Shown in pieces: positions 1 to 6,159 of a stretch of 6,587 nt of DNA (its first letter is position 1; each line of letters starts with the position of its first letter). The DNA lies in the NCBI GenBank assembly GCA_947452875.1, contig CANGEZ010000121.1, positions 1 to 6,587 on the forward strand, in the 5' to 3' direction. Made by a program: the position numbers and the translations under genes. Source of the stretch: Chitinophagaceae bacterium. GTDB lineage: Bacteria > Bacteroidota > Bacteroidia > Chitinophagales > Chitinophagaceae. Under the pieces are notes generated by a model that saw only the letters and a list, made by a program, of their open reading frames with translations, did not search any database and was not told where the DNA came from.

Positions 1-1249
1 AGCAACAGTTACCTTGGCATCAGGCTGGCAAACATTAGAATTTAATTTTGCGAATCAAGCAGCTGGAACTTCAGCATTGAATCTTGCATACAATTATGAT
101 AAAGTATCTATCTTCTTCAACTTCGGAACAACCGGGGCTGTAGCGGGAGAGAAGACTTACTATTTTGATGATGTACAATTTGTAACTGGTGGCGGTGGTG
201 GTCCATTAACACAAATGAACTTGCCTGTGACTTTTGATTTGACAACTGTAGATTATGGTTTGATTGGCTTTGGTGGAGCAGAACAATCTTCAATCGTAGC
301 TGATCCAACCAATGCTTCAAATAAAGTAGCTAAAGTTATCAAAACAGCAGCTGCAGAATTATGGGCGGGTACAACAGTTACAGCTGCAGCAGGTTTGGGC
401 TTTGCGACAAGAATTCCATTTACAGCAAGTAATACAAAAATGTCTGTAAGAGTATGGTCTCCAAATGCGGGTATCCCTGTACGTTTGAAAGCAGAAGAAC
501 ATGGTGATGGAACACATTCAGTGGAAACAGAAGCAACAGTTACCTTGGCATCAGGCTGGCAAACATTAGAATTTAATTTTGCGAATCAAGCAGCTGGAAC
601 TTCAGCATTGAATCTTGCATACAATTATGATAAAGTATCTATCTTCTTCAACTTCGGAACTACCGGAGCTGTAGCAGGAGAGAAAACATATTATTTTGAC
701 GATGTGACTTTCGTAACTGGCGGCGGTGGTGGTCCATTAGTACAAATGGATTTACCTGTTTCATTCGATTTGACAACAGTAGATTATGGTTTGATTGGAT
801 TTGGTGGAGCAGAACAATCTTCGATCGTAGCTGATCCAACCAATGCATCGAATAAAGTAGCTAAAGTTATCAAAACAGCAGCTGCAGAATTATGGGCGGG
901 TACAACAGTTACAGCTGCTGCAGGATTGGGCTTTGCGACAAGAATTCCATTTACAGCTAGCAATACAAAAATGTCTGTAAGAGTATGGTCTCCAAATGCG
1001 GGTATCCCTGTCCGTTTGAAAGCAGAAGAACATGGTGATGGAACACATTCAGTAGAAACAGAAGCAACCGTTACGATGGCTTCAGGCTGGCAAACATTAG
1101 AATTTAATTTTGCGAATCAAGCAGCTGGAACTTCAGCATTGAATCTTGCATACAACTATGATAAAGTATCTATCTTCTTCAACTTCGGAACAACTGGAGC
1201 TGTAGCAGGAGAGAAGATTTATTATTTTGATGACTTAGAATTTGTTACC
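1..1249 (+). repeat. Tandem 531-bp repeat (A modules 1-3, about 2.35 copies)
   Basis: Each base in 1-718 aligns with the base 531 positions downstream. Bases 1-129 and 532-660 are identical. Copies 203-733 and 734-1249 encode a core of about 105 residues (FDLTTVDYG to EATVT) with no amino-acid difference, although the DNA differs at scattered third positions (for example ttt/ttc, act/aca, ggc/gga, tca/tcg). The period includes the GGGGG linker, so module plus linker was the duplicated unit. Confidence 0.95.
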
Positions 1250-3583
1250 GGCGGCGGTGGTGGCGGTGGTTCAACAAACCCAGTGTTGCCTTTGGATTTC
1301 CAATCTTCTACTATTACTTATACATTTAATGATTTTGATGGTGGCGGTACTACAGTTATTTCAAATCCTCAATCTTCAGGAATCAACACTTCTTCTAAAG
1401 TAGCTAAGATGGTGAAGAGTCCTGGTCAACCTTGGGGTGGAAGTTGGATTGCATTAGATGCACCAATTGATTTCTCTACCAACAGAACTTTCAAAATGAA
1501 AGTGTATTCTCCAAGAGTAGGGGCTAAAGTTTTATTGAAAGTGGAGAACATGACCGATGCAGCTATTAGTTTCGAAAAAGAAGTACTAACGACAACGGCT
1601 AATGCCTGGGAAGATTTGACTTTCAACTATTCAGCTATCAGTACCACCAATCAATATCAAAAGTTAGTTTTCATTTTTGATAACGGTACGATCGGAGATG
1701 GCTCTGCTAATTTTACTTTCTTATTTGATGATGTAAGATTAACTACTACCGGCGGTGGTGGTGGCGGTGGAACTACCTTAACACAAATGAACTTGCCGGT
1801 TAATTTTGATTTAACTACTGTTGAATATGGATTGATTGGATTTGGTGGTGCTGAGCAATCTTCAATTGTTGCTGACCCAACAAACGCAACAAATAAAGTA
1901 GCTAAAGTTATCAAATCTGCTACTGCAGAAGTTTGGGCAGGTACTACAATCACAGCTGCAGCGGGATTAGGCTTCTCTTCAAGAATTCCATTTACTGCAA
2001 ATGATACAAAAATGACAGTAAGAGTATGGGCGCCACAAGCAAATATTCCTGTTAGATTAAAAGTAGAAGATCATACCACACCAACGCATTCAGTTGAAAC
2101 AGAAACGATGGTGACAGTTGCGAGTGGCTGGCAAATTCTCGAATTCAATTTTGCTCAACCTGCACAAGGAACGGCTGCATTGAATTTGTCGTACAACTAT
2201 GATAAAGCAAGTATCTTCTTCAACTTCGGTACTTCAGGTGCTACAGCAGGAGAACAAACATATTATTTTGATGATGTTAAATTCGCGACTGGTGGAGGCT
2301 TAATCGCATATCCAGAATTGCCACTTGATTTCCAATCAACAACAATCAGTTATTCATTTATTGATTTCGATGGTGGTTCTGCAAGTGTTATTGATAATCC
2401 TCAACCTAATGGAATTAACACCAGCACCAAAGTTGCCAGAATGGTTAAAAATCCTGGACAGACTTGGGGTGGAAGCTTGTTGATCATGAATAGTCCAATT
2501 GATTTTTCTGTAAACAGAATTTTCAAAATGAAAGTATTCTCTCCACGTGTTGGTGCGAAAGTTTTATTGAAGGCTGAAAATTTAACTGATGGTGCTATCA
2601 ACTTTGAGAAAGAAGCCATCACAACAGTTGCAAATACTTGGGAAGAATTAAGTTTTGATTTCAACAATATCAATATTGTCAATCAATATCAAAAACTGGT
2701 TTTCATTTTTGAAAACGGAACAGTAGGAGATGGCAGTGCGAACTTCACTTTCTTATTTGATGATGTGAAATTGGTGTATGGCAATTCAGGAAACATCACA
2801 TTGACACAAATGGATTTGCCATTGACATTTGATAATGCTAGTGTTGATTATGGTATGATAGGTTTCAATGGAGCAGAACAATCTTCAGTTGTAATCGATC
2901 CTACAAATGCTTCTAATAAAGTGGGTAAAGTGGTGAAATCAGCTACAGCTGCTGCAGATGCAGGAACGGTGATTACTGCTGCTGCAGGATTAGGATTTGT
3001 AAATCATGTGCCATTCAGTACAGTGAATACAGATATTACGGTTAGGGTTTGGGCTCCTGAAGCTGGTATTCCTGTTAGATTGAAACTAGAAGACCATACA
3101 GATGCTACTCATTATGTAGAAACTGAAGCTACTGTTTCAACTGCTGCAGGATGGCAGACTTTAGCATTCAATTTTGCTAATCAGGTAACCGGAACACCGG
3201 CGTTAAACTTGACTTACAATTATGATAAGGCAACTATTTATTTCAATTATGGAACAACTGGTGCAGCTGCAGGAGAAAAGACTTATTATTTCGATGACAT
3301 GCAATTTGTTGCAGATGCAGTGCCAGGAAATCCTGATGATGTATTGAACAATCTTGTGGTGTATCCTAATCCTTTTGTGTCTGATGTGTATATCAGAAAC
3401 GTTACACTAACACCATTGGATATACGCTTAACAGATGCTGCAGGAAGAATCTTAGGACGCTTCACCAGCAGTGTTACCAATATTGATATCAATATGTCTA
3501 AATATCCTTCAGGGGTTTATTTCATCTCTGTAGAAAATAAATTGAATAACAAAATCATTACTAAAAAAGTAATTAAAAAATAA
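2..3583 (+). CDS. Giant multi-module secreted glycan-binding-type protein with T9SS sorting domain (5' end outside window)
   Basis: The frame is open from base 2; the first codons (ATVTLASGW) match the interior of later repeats, so the gene starts upstream and the TTG at 14 is not its start. About 1190 residues are visible. There are seven modules of two related kinds. Kind A (about 172 aa) occurs at 2-187 (cut), 203-718, 734-1249, 1772-2290 and 2795-3316; kind B (about 160 aa) at 1271-1750 and 2300-2779. Each starts with LP-x-x-F and ends in a strand like YYFDDV or FLFDDV, typical of jelly-roll carbohydrate-binding domains of the CBM4/9 type. Poly-Gly linkers of 3 to 7 residues join most of them. 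The C-terminus (3344-3580) is a type A T9SS sorting domain. There is no catalytic domain in the visible part. With a GH16 gene next door, a secreted or surface beta-glucan-binding role is likely but inferred; adhesion is an alternative. Confidence 0.9.
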   Translation, partial: ATVTLASGWQTLEFNFANQAAGTSALNLAYNYDKVSIFFNFGTTGAVAGEKTYYFDDVQFVTGGGGGPLTQMNLPVTFDLTTVDYGLIGFGGAEQSSIVADPTNASNKVAKVIKTAAAELWAGTTVTAAAGLGFATRIPFTASNTKMSVRVWSPNAGIPVRLKAEEHGDGTHSVETEATVTLASGWQTLEFNFANQAAGTSALNLAYNYDKVSIFFNFGTTGAVAGEKTYYFDDVTFVTGGGGGPLVQMDLPVSFDLTTVDYGLIGFGGAEQSSIVADPTNASNKVAKVIKTAAAELWAGTTVTAAAGLGFATRIPFTASNTKMSVRVWSPNAGIPVRLKAEEHGDGTHSVETEATVTMASGWQTLEFNFANQAAGTSALNLAYNYDKVSIFFNFGTTGAVAGEKIYYFDDLEFVTGGGGGGGSTNPVLPLDFQSSTITYTFNDFDGGGTTVISNPQSSGINTSSKVAKMVKSPGQPWGGSWIALDAPIDFSTNRTFKMKVYSPRVGAKVLLKVENMTDAAISFEKEVLTTTANAWEDLTFNYSAISTTNQYQKLVFIFDNGTIGDGSANFTFLFDDVRLTTTGGGGGGGTTLTQMNLPVNFDLTTVEYGLIGFGGAEQSSIVADPTNATNKVAKVIKSATAEVWAGTTITAAAGLGFSSRIPFTANDTKMTVRVWAPQANIPVRLKVEDHTTPTHSVETETMVTVASGWQILEFNFAQPAQGTAALNLSYNYDKASIFFNFGTSGATAGEQTYYFDDVKFATGGGLIAYPELPLDFQSTTISYSFIDFDGGSASVIDNPQPNGINTSTKVARMVKNPGQTWGGSLLIMNSPIDFSVNRIFKMKVFSPRVGAKVLLKAENLTDGAINFEKEAITTVANTWEELSFDFNNINIVNQYQKLVFIFENGTVGDGSANFTFLFDDVKLVYGNSGNITLTQMDLPLTFDNASVDYGMIGFNGAEQSSVVIDPTNASNKVGKVVKSATAAADAGTVITAAAGLGFVNHVPFSTVNTDITVRVWAPEAGIPVRLKLEDHTDATHYVETEATVSTAAGWQTLAFNFANQVTGTPALNLTYNYDKATIYFNYGTTGAAAGEKTYYFDDMQFVADAVPGNPDDVLNNLVVYPNPFVSDVYIRNVTLTPLDIRLTDAAGRILGRFTSSVTNIDINMSKYPSGVYFISVENKLNNKIITKKVIKK
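1271..1750 (+). repeat. B-type module, copy 1
   Basis: This encodes a domain of about 160 residues beginning STNPVLPLDFQS and ending FLFDDVRLTTT. It shares the overall plan of the A modules (LP-x-x-F start, SKVAKMVKS near residue 45, YSPRVGAKVLLKVEN in the middle, FDDV end) but has its own signatures: a PW/TWGGS motif and NQYQKLVFIF. It is clearly paralogous to 2300-2779. Linkers of seven Gly precede it (1250-1270) and follow it (1751-1771). Confidence 0.85.
1772..2290 (+). repeat. A-type module, copy 4 (diverged)
   Basis: This has the same architecture as the tandem A copies (FGGAEQSSIVADPTN, AGTT-x-TAAAGLGF, IPVRLK, YYFDDV) but many amino-acid changes, for example KVEDHTTPTHSVETE in place of KAEEHGDGTHSVETE. 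It is therefore an older duplicate than copies 1-3. It sits between the two B modules. Confidence 0.88.
2300..2779 (+). repeat. B-type module, copy 2
   Basis: This paralogue of 1271-1750 keeps ELPLDFQSTTISYSF at the start, TWGGS, SPRVGAKVLLKAEN, NQYQKLVFIFENG and FLFDDVKLVYG. It is preceded by a short GGG linker (2291-2299) and followed by a degenerate GNSGN linker (2780-2794). Confidence 0.85.
2795..3316 (+). repeat. A-type module, copy 5 (most diverged)
   Basis: This is the last binding-type module before the sorting domain. It retains FNGAEQSSVVIDPTN, ITAAAGLGF, IPVRLKLEDH and TYYFDDMQF. Where the tandem copies read AELWAGTT it reads AAADAGTV, losing the conserved Trp. That Trp loss could change ligand binding if the residue is a stacking platform, which is inference. 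Confidence 0.85.
3344..3580 (+). other. T9SS type A C-terminal sorting domain
   Basis: About 79 residues with the family hallmarks: LVVYPNPF near the start, then DIRLTDAAGRIL, SKYPSGVYFISV, and a basic end (KIITKKVIKK). In Bacteroidota such domains direct passage through the outer membrane by the type IX system. They are then cut off, with the cargo released or attached to the surface. This is the best single indicator of the host phylum in the window. Confidence 0.93.
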
Positions 3584-3651
3584 TTGAAGATTTTGGATGG
3601 CTGTTTTCAGCTATTCAATGTTGTAGTTTTCTCATAAAAGCAATCATGATT

Positions 3652-3699
3652 AAGTGGATCGTATTTTCTTTTCTAGGTTAGTACCTCCACTTTTTCCTT
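3652..3699 (+). terminator. Possible intrinsic terminator after the multi-module gene
   Basis: Perfect 7-bp arms AAGTGGA (3652-3658) and TCCACTT (3686-3692) enclose a 27-nt loop with an inner GTA/TAC pair. A T-rich tract, TTTTTCCTTTTG, follows. The long loop makes this weaker than a classical terminator. If it works, it separates the multi-module gene from the GH16 gene. Confidence 0.4.
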
Positions 3700-3777
3700 T
3701 TGTTTTTCAAAATCGCTAACCAAAATAATAACGAGTTCGACATTTTAAAAATCAGATGTCGATGCAAAAAAAAGATT

Positions 3778-4593
3778 ATGCTAAGATTAAATTTCAGAAA
3801 AGCAATTGCGGCATTTTTTATGATAAGTGCTACAGTAACTGTTCAGGCACAGCAATCATTCAAGAAACTAGTTTGGTCTGATGAATTCAACCAAAAAGGA
3901 ATATTGCCTGATACTACAAAATGGGGTTATGATAACGGTAATGGTTGCCCTCAGATTTGTGGCTGGGGAAATAACGAGTTGCAGTATTATACAACGAGCA
4001 GAACCGACAATGCTAGAGTTAAAGACGGTGTGCTCATCATTGAGGCTTTAAAAGAAGATTTCAATGGTGCAAAATATACGTCAGCCAGAATGGTTACCAA
4101 AAACAAAGGCGACTGGAAATATGGTAGAATTGAAATTAAAGCCAAACTACCTGCCGGAAGAGGCATGTGGCCTGCGATATGGATGTTGCCAACTAAATGG
4201 GAATATGGTATCTGGCCATTGAGTGGAGAAATTGATATTATGGAAAATGTCGGATACTGGGCTGATTCATTGTTCGGGACTGTTCATACAGATGATTTCA
4301 ACGGCATGAAAGGTACTCAAAAAGTGAAGTCACTTGTGGTAAAGGACTTGTCTACCGCATTTCACGTATACGCCATTGAATGGACTGAAAATGAGATTTC
4401 ATTTTACTTAGATGATAAAAAATACCACAGCTTTGCCAATAATAAAACCGGATTTAAAGCATGGCCTTTTGATAAAGAGTTTCATCTAGTGATGAATATT
4501 GCTGTAGGCGGCAACTGGGGCGGAAAATACGGAATTGACGACGCTATTTTTCCTCAAAAAATGGAAGTGGATTATGTAAGGGTGTATCAATAA
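3778..4593 (+). CDS. Secreted glycoside hydrolase family 16, probable endo-beta-1,3-glucanase (laminarinase-type)
   Basis: 271 residues. GH16 enzymes hydrolyse beta-1,3- or mixed beta-1,3/1,4-glucans by a retaining mechanism. The active-site motif is EIDIME at residues 151-156 (nucleophile E151, helper D153, acid/base E156). The extra Met gives the beta-bulge form typical of laminarinases rather than lichenases. Also seen are WSDEFN near the mature N-terminus, GWGNNELQYYT, GRGMWPAIWMLP, MNIAVGGNWGG and the terminal strand MEVDYVRVYQ; the domain is complete. I chose the ATG at 3778 because it begins a normal signal peptide (basic start, hydrophobic core, VQA before Q25). The ATG at 3700 would add 26 polar residues before it. 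No lipobox Cys and no T9SS tail are present, so a periplasmic or secreted soluble enzyme is expected. It probably acts with the upstream binding protein on the same glucan (inference). Confidence 0.93.
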   Translation: MLRLNFRKAIAAFFMISATVTVQAQQSFKKLVWSDEFNQKGILPDTTKWGYDNGNGCPQICGWGNNELQYYTTSRTDNARVKDGVLIIEALKEDFNGAKYTSARMVTKNKGDWKYGRIEIKAKLPAGRGMWPAIWMLPTKWEYGIWPLSGEIDIMENVGYWADSLFGTVHTDDFNGMKGTQKVKSLVVKDLSTAFHVYAIEWTENEISFYLDDKKYHSFANNKTGFKAWPFDKEFHLVMNIAVGGNWGGKYGIDDAIFPQKMEVDYVRVYQ

Positions 4594-4645
4594 TATAACC
4601 TTGGCATTATCTGATTTTTTTTATTCCTCTTTAAAAAATATATTT

Positions 4646-4674
4646 ATGACTTATTATTCAATAAGTCATTTTTT
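4646..4674 (+). terminator. Strong intrinsic terminator abutting the next start codon
   Basis: Perfect 10-bp stem (ATGACTTATT at 4646-4655 with AATAAGTCAT at 4660-4669), 4-nt loop ATTC, then six T residues (4669-4674). It presumably ends the GH16 transcript. The T-tract touches the ATG at 4675 of the ligase gene. Confidence 0.85.
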
Positions 4675-5787
4675 ATGTCTGCTATTTCATACAAACAATT
4701 CACTTTAGGAATCGAAGAAGAATACATGGTCATTGATCCTGCAAGTCGTGAACTTAAAAGTCATGAACAAAAAATTGTACAGGAAGGTCAGCAGTTGTTT
4801 AAAGAAAAAGTAAAAGCAGAGATGCATCAAGCTGTGGTGGAAGTGGGGACTGATATTTGTAAAGATGTGGAAGAAGCGTACCATGATGTAGCAAACCTCA
4901 GAAAGAAAATAAGTGAAATCGCATCATCATTAGGATTGTCAATAGGGGCGAGTGGAACACATCCATTTAGTCATTGGCAAAAGCAGTTGATAACGGATCA
5001 TGCTCGTTATAGTGAGATCGTAAATGAGTTTCAAGATGCCGCTAGAAGCAATTTGATTTTCGGTTTGCATGTGCATGTAGGCATGGAGACTCGCGAGATG
5101 GCGATACATATTGCGAACTCGGCGAGATATTTTTTGCCGCATGTATTTTCATTGAGTACTAACTCTCCATTTTGGGAAGGAAGAGAAACCGGTTATCATT
5201 CATATCGCACCAAAGTGTTTGAAAAATTTCCTCGTACAGGCATACCCGATATATTCAACAGCATTGAGGATTACGACAATTACATCAAACTATTAATCAA
5301 AACCAATTGCATCGATAATGCCAAAAAAGTATGGTGGGATCTGCGTGTGCATCCTGTTTTTAATACCGTTGAATTTCGTATTTGTGATATGCCATTGACA
5401 GTTCATGAAACAATAGCCATTGCCGGAATCTTTCAGGCGATATGTGCTAAGTTGTATAAACTTCGCAATCAGAACATGAACTTCATTCAATACGGTCGTG
5501 CTTTAATCAATGAAAATAAATTCCGTGCCAGTCGTTATGGACTTGCCGGAAAGCTGATAGATTTTGGAAAGGAAGAAGAAGTTGATACCAAAACCTTGAT
5601 TTACGAATTACTCGATTTTATCGACGACGTGGTGCCTCATTTAGGCAGCAAAAACGCCATATCTCACGTACATAAAATTCTCGAAACCGGCACTGGTTCT
5701 GAAAAGCAATTGAAATTATTCGAACAAAAACGCAATATGGTTGATGTGGTAGATTTGATTAAAAATAGTTTTTTAGAAGGAGTTTAG
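4675..5787 (+). CDS. ybdK: YbdK-family carboxylate-amine ligase (glutamate-cysteine ligase 2 type)
   Basis: 370 residues, close to the 372 of E. coli YbdK. The family is ATP-grasp-like and related to plant/proteobacterial GCS2; E. coli YbdK has weak gamma-glutamylcysteine synthetase activity, and the physiological substrate is generally unknown. Seen here: the N-terminal FTLGIEEEYMVIDP with the metal-binding Glu cluster (residues 9-22), GTHPF (94-98), FGLHVHVGM (129-137) and WWDLRVHPVFNTVEFRICD (220-238). The protein is cytoplasmic, with no signal peptide. The ATG at 4675 is the only sensible start, since the next Met lies inside the GIEEEYM motif. No clear ribosome site is present because the terminator hairpin occupies that place. 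A TATATTTA element (4639-4646) is one base from the Bacteroidota -7 consensus but has no -33 partner. The stop codon is directly followed by the tRNA promoter, with no terminator in between. The symbol refers to the family, not a proven orthologue. Confidence 0.92.
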   Translation: MSAISYKQFTLGIEEEYMVIDPASRELKSHEQKIVQEGQQLFKEKVKAEMHQAVVEVGTDICKDVEEAYHDVANLRKKISEIASSLGLSIGASGTHPFSHWQKQLITDHARYSEIVNEFQDAARSNLIFGLHVHVGMETREMAIHIANSARYFLPHVFSLSTNSPFWEGRETGYHSYRTKVFEKFPRTGIPDIFNSIEDYDNYIKLLIKTNCIDNAKKVWWDLRVHPVFNTVEFRICDMPLTVHETIAIAGIFQAICAKLYKLRNQNMNFIQYGRALINENKFRASRYGLAGKLIDFGKEEEVDTKTLIYELLDFIDDVVPHLGSKNAISHVHKILETGTGSEKQLKLFEQKRNMVDVVDLIKNSFLEGV

Positions 5788-5819
5788 TTTGGGTAGAAAA
5801 AGATAATCGCCTATATTTG
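5788..5819 (+). promoter_or_regulatory. Bacteroidota-type promoter of the tRNA-Arg locus
   Basis: TTTG (5788-5791), a 20-nt spacer, then TATATTTG (5812-5819), a full match to the -33/-7 pattern TTTG and TAnnTTTG. The expected transcription start is near 5826, about 13 nt before the dead tRNA copy. That is the usual distance for a tRNA gene, so this was probably the promoter of the tRNA before invasion. No equally good promoter is visible between here and the intact tRNA, so it likely drives a joint transcript of hairpin leader, endonuclease and tRNA. Confidence 0.75.
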
Positions 5820-5838
5820 CCCTCCGAAAGGAAAAAAT

Positions 5839-5890
5839 GGCTGCGTAGCTCAACTGAATACCTGCCTGCCGGCAGGCAGGGAGCATCTGA
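5839..5890 (+). pseudogene. Dead 5' part of tRNA-Arg(ACG), interrupted by a palindrome
   Basis: Bases 5839-5860 and 5881-5890 joined together equal the first 32 nt of the intact tRNA (6137-6168) without a mismatch. They cover the 5' acceptor strand, the D-arm and the 5' strand of the anticodon stem. The 20-bp palindrome sits exactly between the D-loop and the 3' strand of the D-stem. The rest of the tRNA is missing. It lies at normal distance behind the promoter, so it marks the original gene position. Confidence 0.9.
5861..5880. repeat. Perfect 20-bp palindrome (REP-like)
   Basis: CCTGCCTGCCGGCAGGCAGG is its own reverse complement over all 20 bases and is far more GC-rich than its surroundings. 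In RNA it would form a hairpin of about 8 bp on top of the GCTC/GAGC D-stem of the dead tRNA copy, ending about 15 nt before the endonuclease start. From memory, this motif is dispersed in many Bacteroidota and other genomes and shows up in spurious proteins as PACRQAGI or LPAGRQV; I could not check this here. Confidence 0.9.
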
Positions 5891-6136
5891 AGAAGAGAAT
5901 ATAAATGAGTGTAAAGGTTTATGTGATACAGAGTTTGAAAGACGGACGACTTTATGTTGGCATGTCTGAAAATGTTGAGTTGAGAGTCACACAACATAAT
6001 AAGGGTATGACGACCTCAACTCGATTTTACAAGCCTTGGAAGCTACTTTTTGTTGAGGAATACGCTAGCAGACTAGAGGCAAGAAAAAGAGAGAAGTTTT
6101 TAAAAGCGGGATCAGGTAAAGAATATATAAAAAATT
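5891..6136 (+). mobile_element. Putative minimal GIY-YIG homing-like element inserted in a tRNA-Arg gene
   Basis: This is the stretch between the two 32-nt tRNA copies (5839-5890 without the palindrome, and 6137-6168). It is only about 246 bp and consists of a 14-nt leader plus the endonuclease coding sequence. The 32-nt direct repeat may be a target duplication, or tRNA sequence carried by the element so that the gene is restored. There are no terminal inverted repeats, transposase or intron core. That it is mobile is inferred from this layout and from the known habits of free-standing GIY-YIG homing endonucleases. Confidence 0.6.
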
Positions 6137-6159
6137 GGCTGCGTAGCTCAACTGAATAG
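5905..6159 (+). CDS. Small GIY-YIG endonuclease (UPF0213/Uri-like) whose 3' end lies inside tRNA-Arg
   Basis: 84 residues, a complete single-domain GIY-YIG nuclease. The signature strands are VYV (5-7) and LYVG (16-19). Catalytic candidates are Tyr6, Tyr17, Arg27 and His31 (LRVTQHN), and Glu63 in the AxxREKFLK motif. After the usual family end (GSGKEYIKN) come seven residues, WLRSSTE, encoded by the first 22 nt of the tRNA. The stop TAG (6157-6159) lies in the tRNA D-loop/D-stem. The start is fixed: an in-frame TAA directly precedes the ATG. There is no Shine-Dalgarno, only a purine-rich leader behind the palindrome hairpin. The protein likely nicks or cuts DNA; targeting of tRNA-Arg genes is inference from its location. 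Small free-standing relatives have also been discussed as DNA-repair proteins. Confidence 0.9.
   Translation: MSVKVYVIQSLKDGRLYVGMSENVELRVTQHNKGMTTSTRFYKPWKLLFVEEYASRLEARKREKFLKAGSGKEYIKNWLRSSTE

Noticed and set aside
14..16. TTG as the start codon of the giant gene
   Set aside because: The frame stays open to the window edge, and the same TTG (ACC TTG GCA) recurs as an internal codon in the next repeat; it is not a start.
1657..1953. Reverse-strand frame with a poly-proline stretch
   Set aside because: It is the antisense of the Gly-rich linker within a clear coding gene; no independent support.
3598..3613. Small hairpin TGGCTG-TTTT-CAGCTA after the giant gene
   Set aside because: Only 6 bp with one G-U pair and no clean T-tract behind it; the structure at 3652-3699 is a better terminator candidate.
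3700..3777. Upstream ATG at 3700 for the GH16 gene
   Set aside because: It would place 26 polar and basic residues ahead of a well-formed signal peptide that starts at 3778.
5891..5895. Extension of the tRNA duplication by AGAAG, as if only the anticodon loop were deleted
   Set aside because: Five matching bases after a gap in purine-rich DNA are well within chance.
5773..5997. Reverse-strand reading frame containing PACRQAGI
   Set aside because: It runs through a promoter, the dead tRNA and the nuclease gene; the peptide is simply the palindrome in translation.
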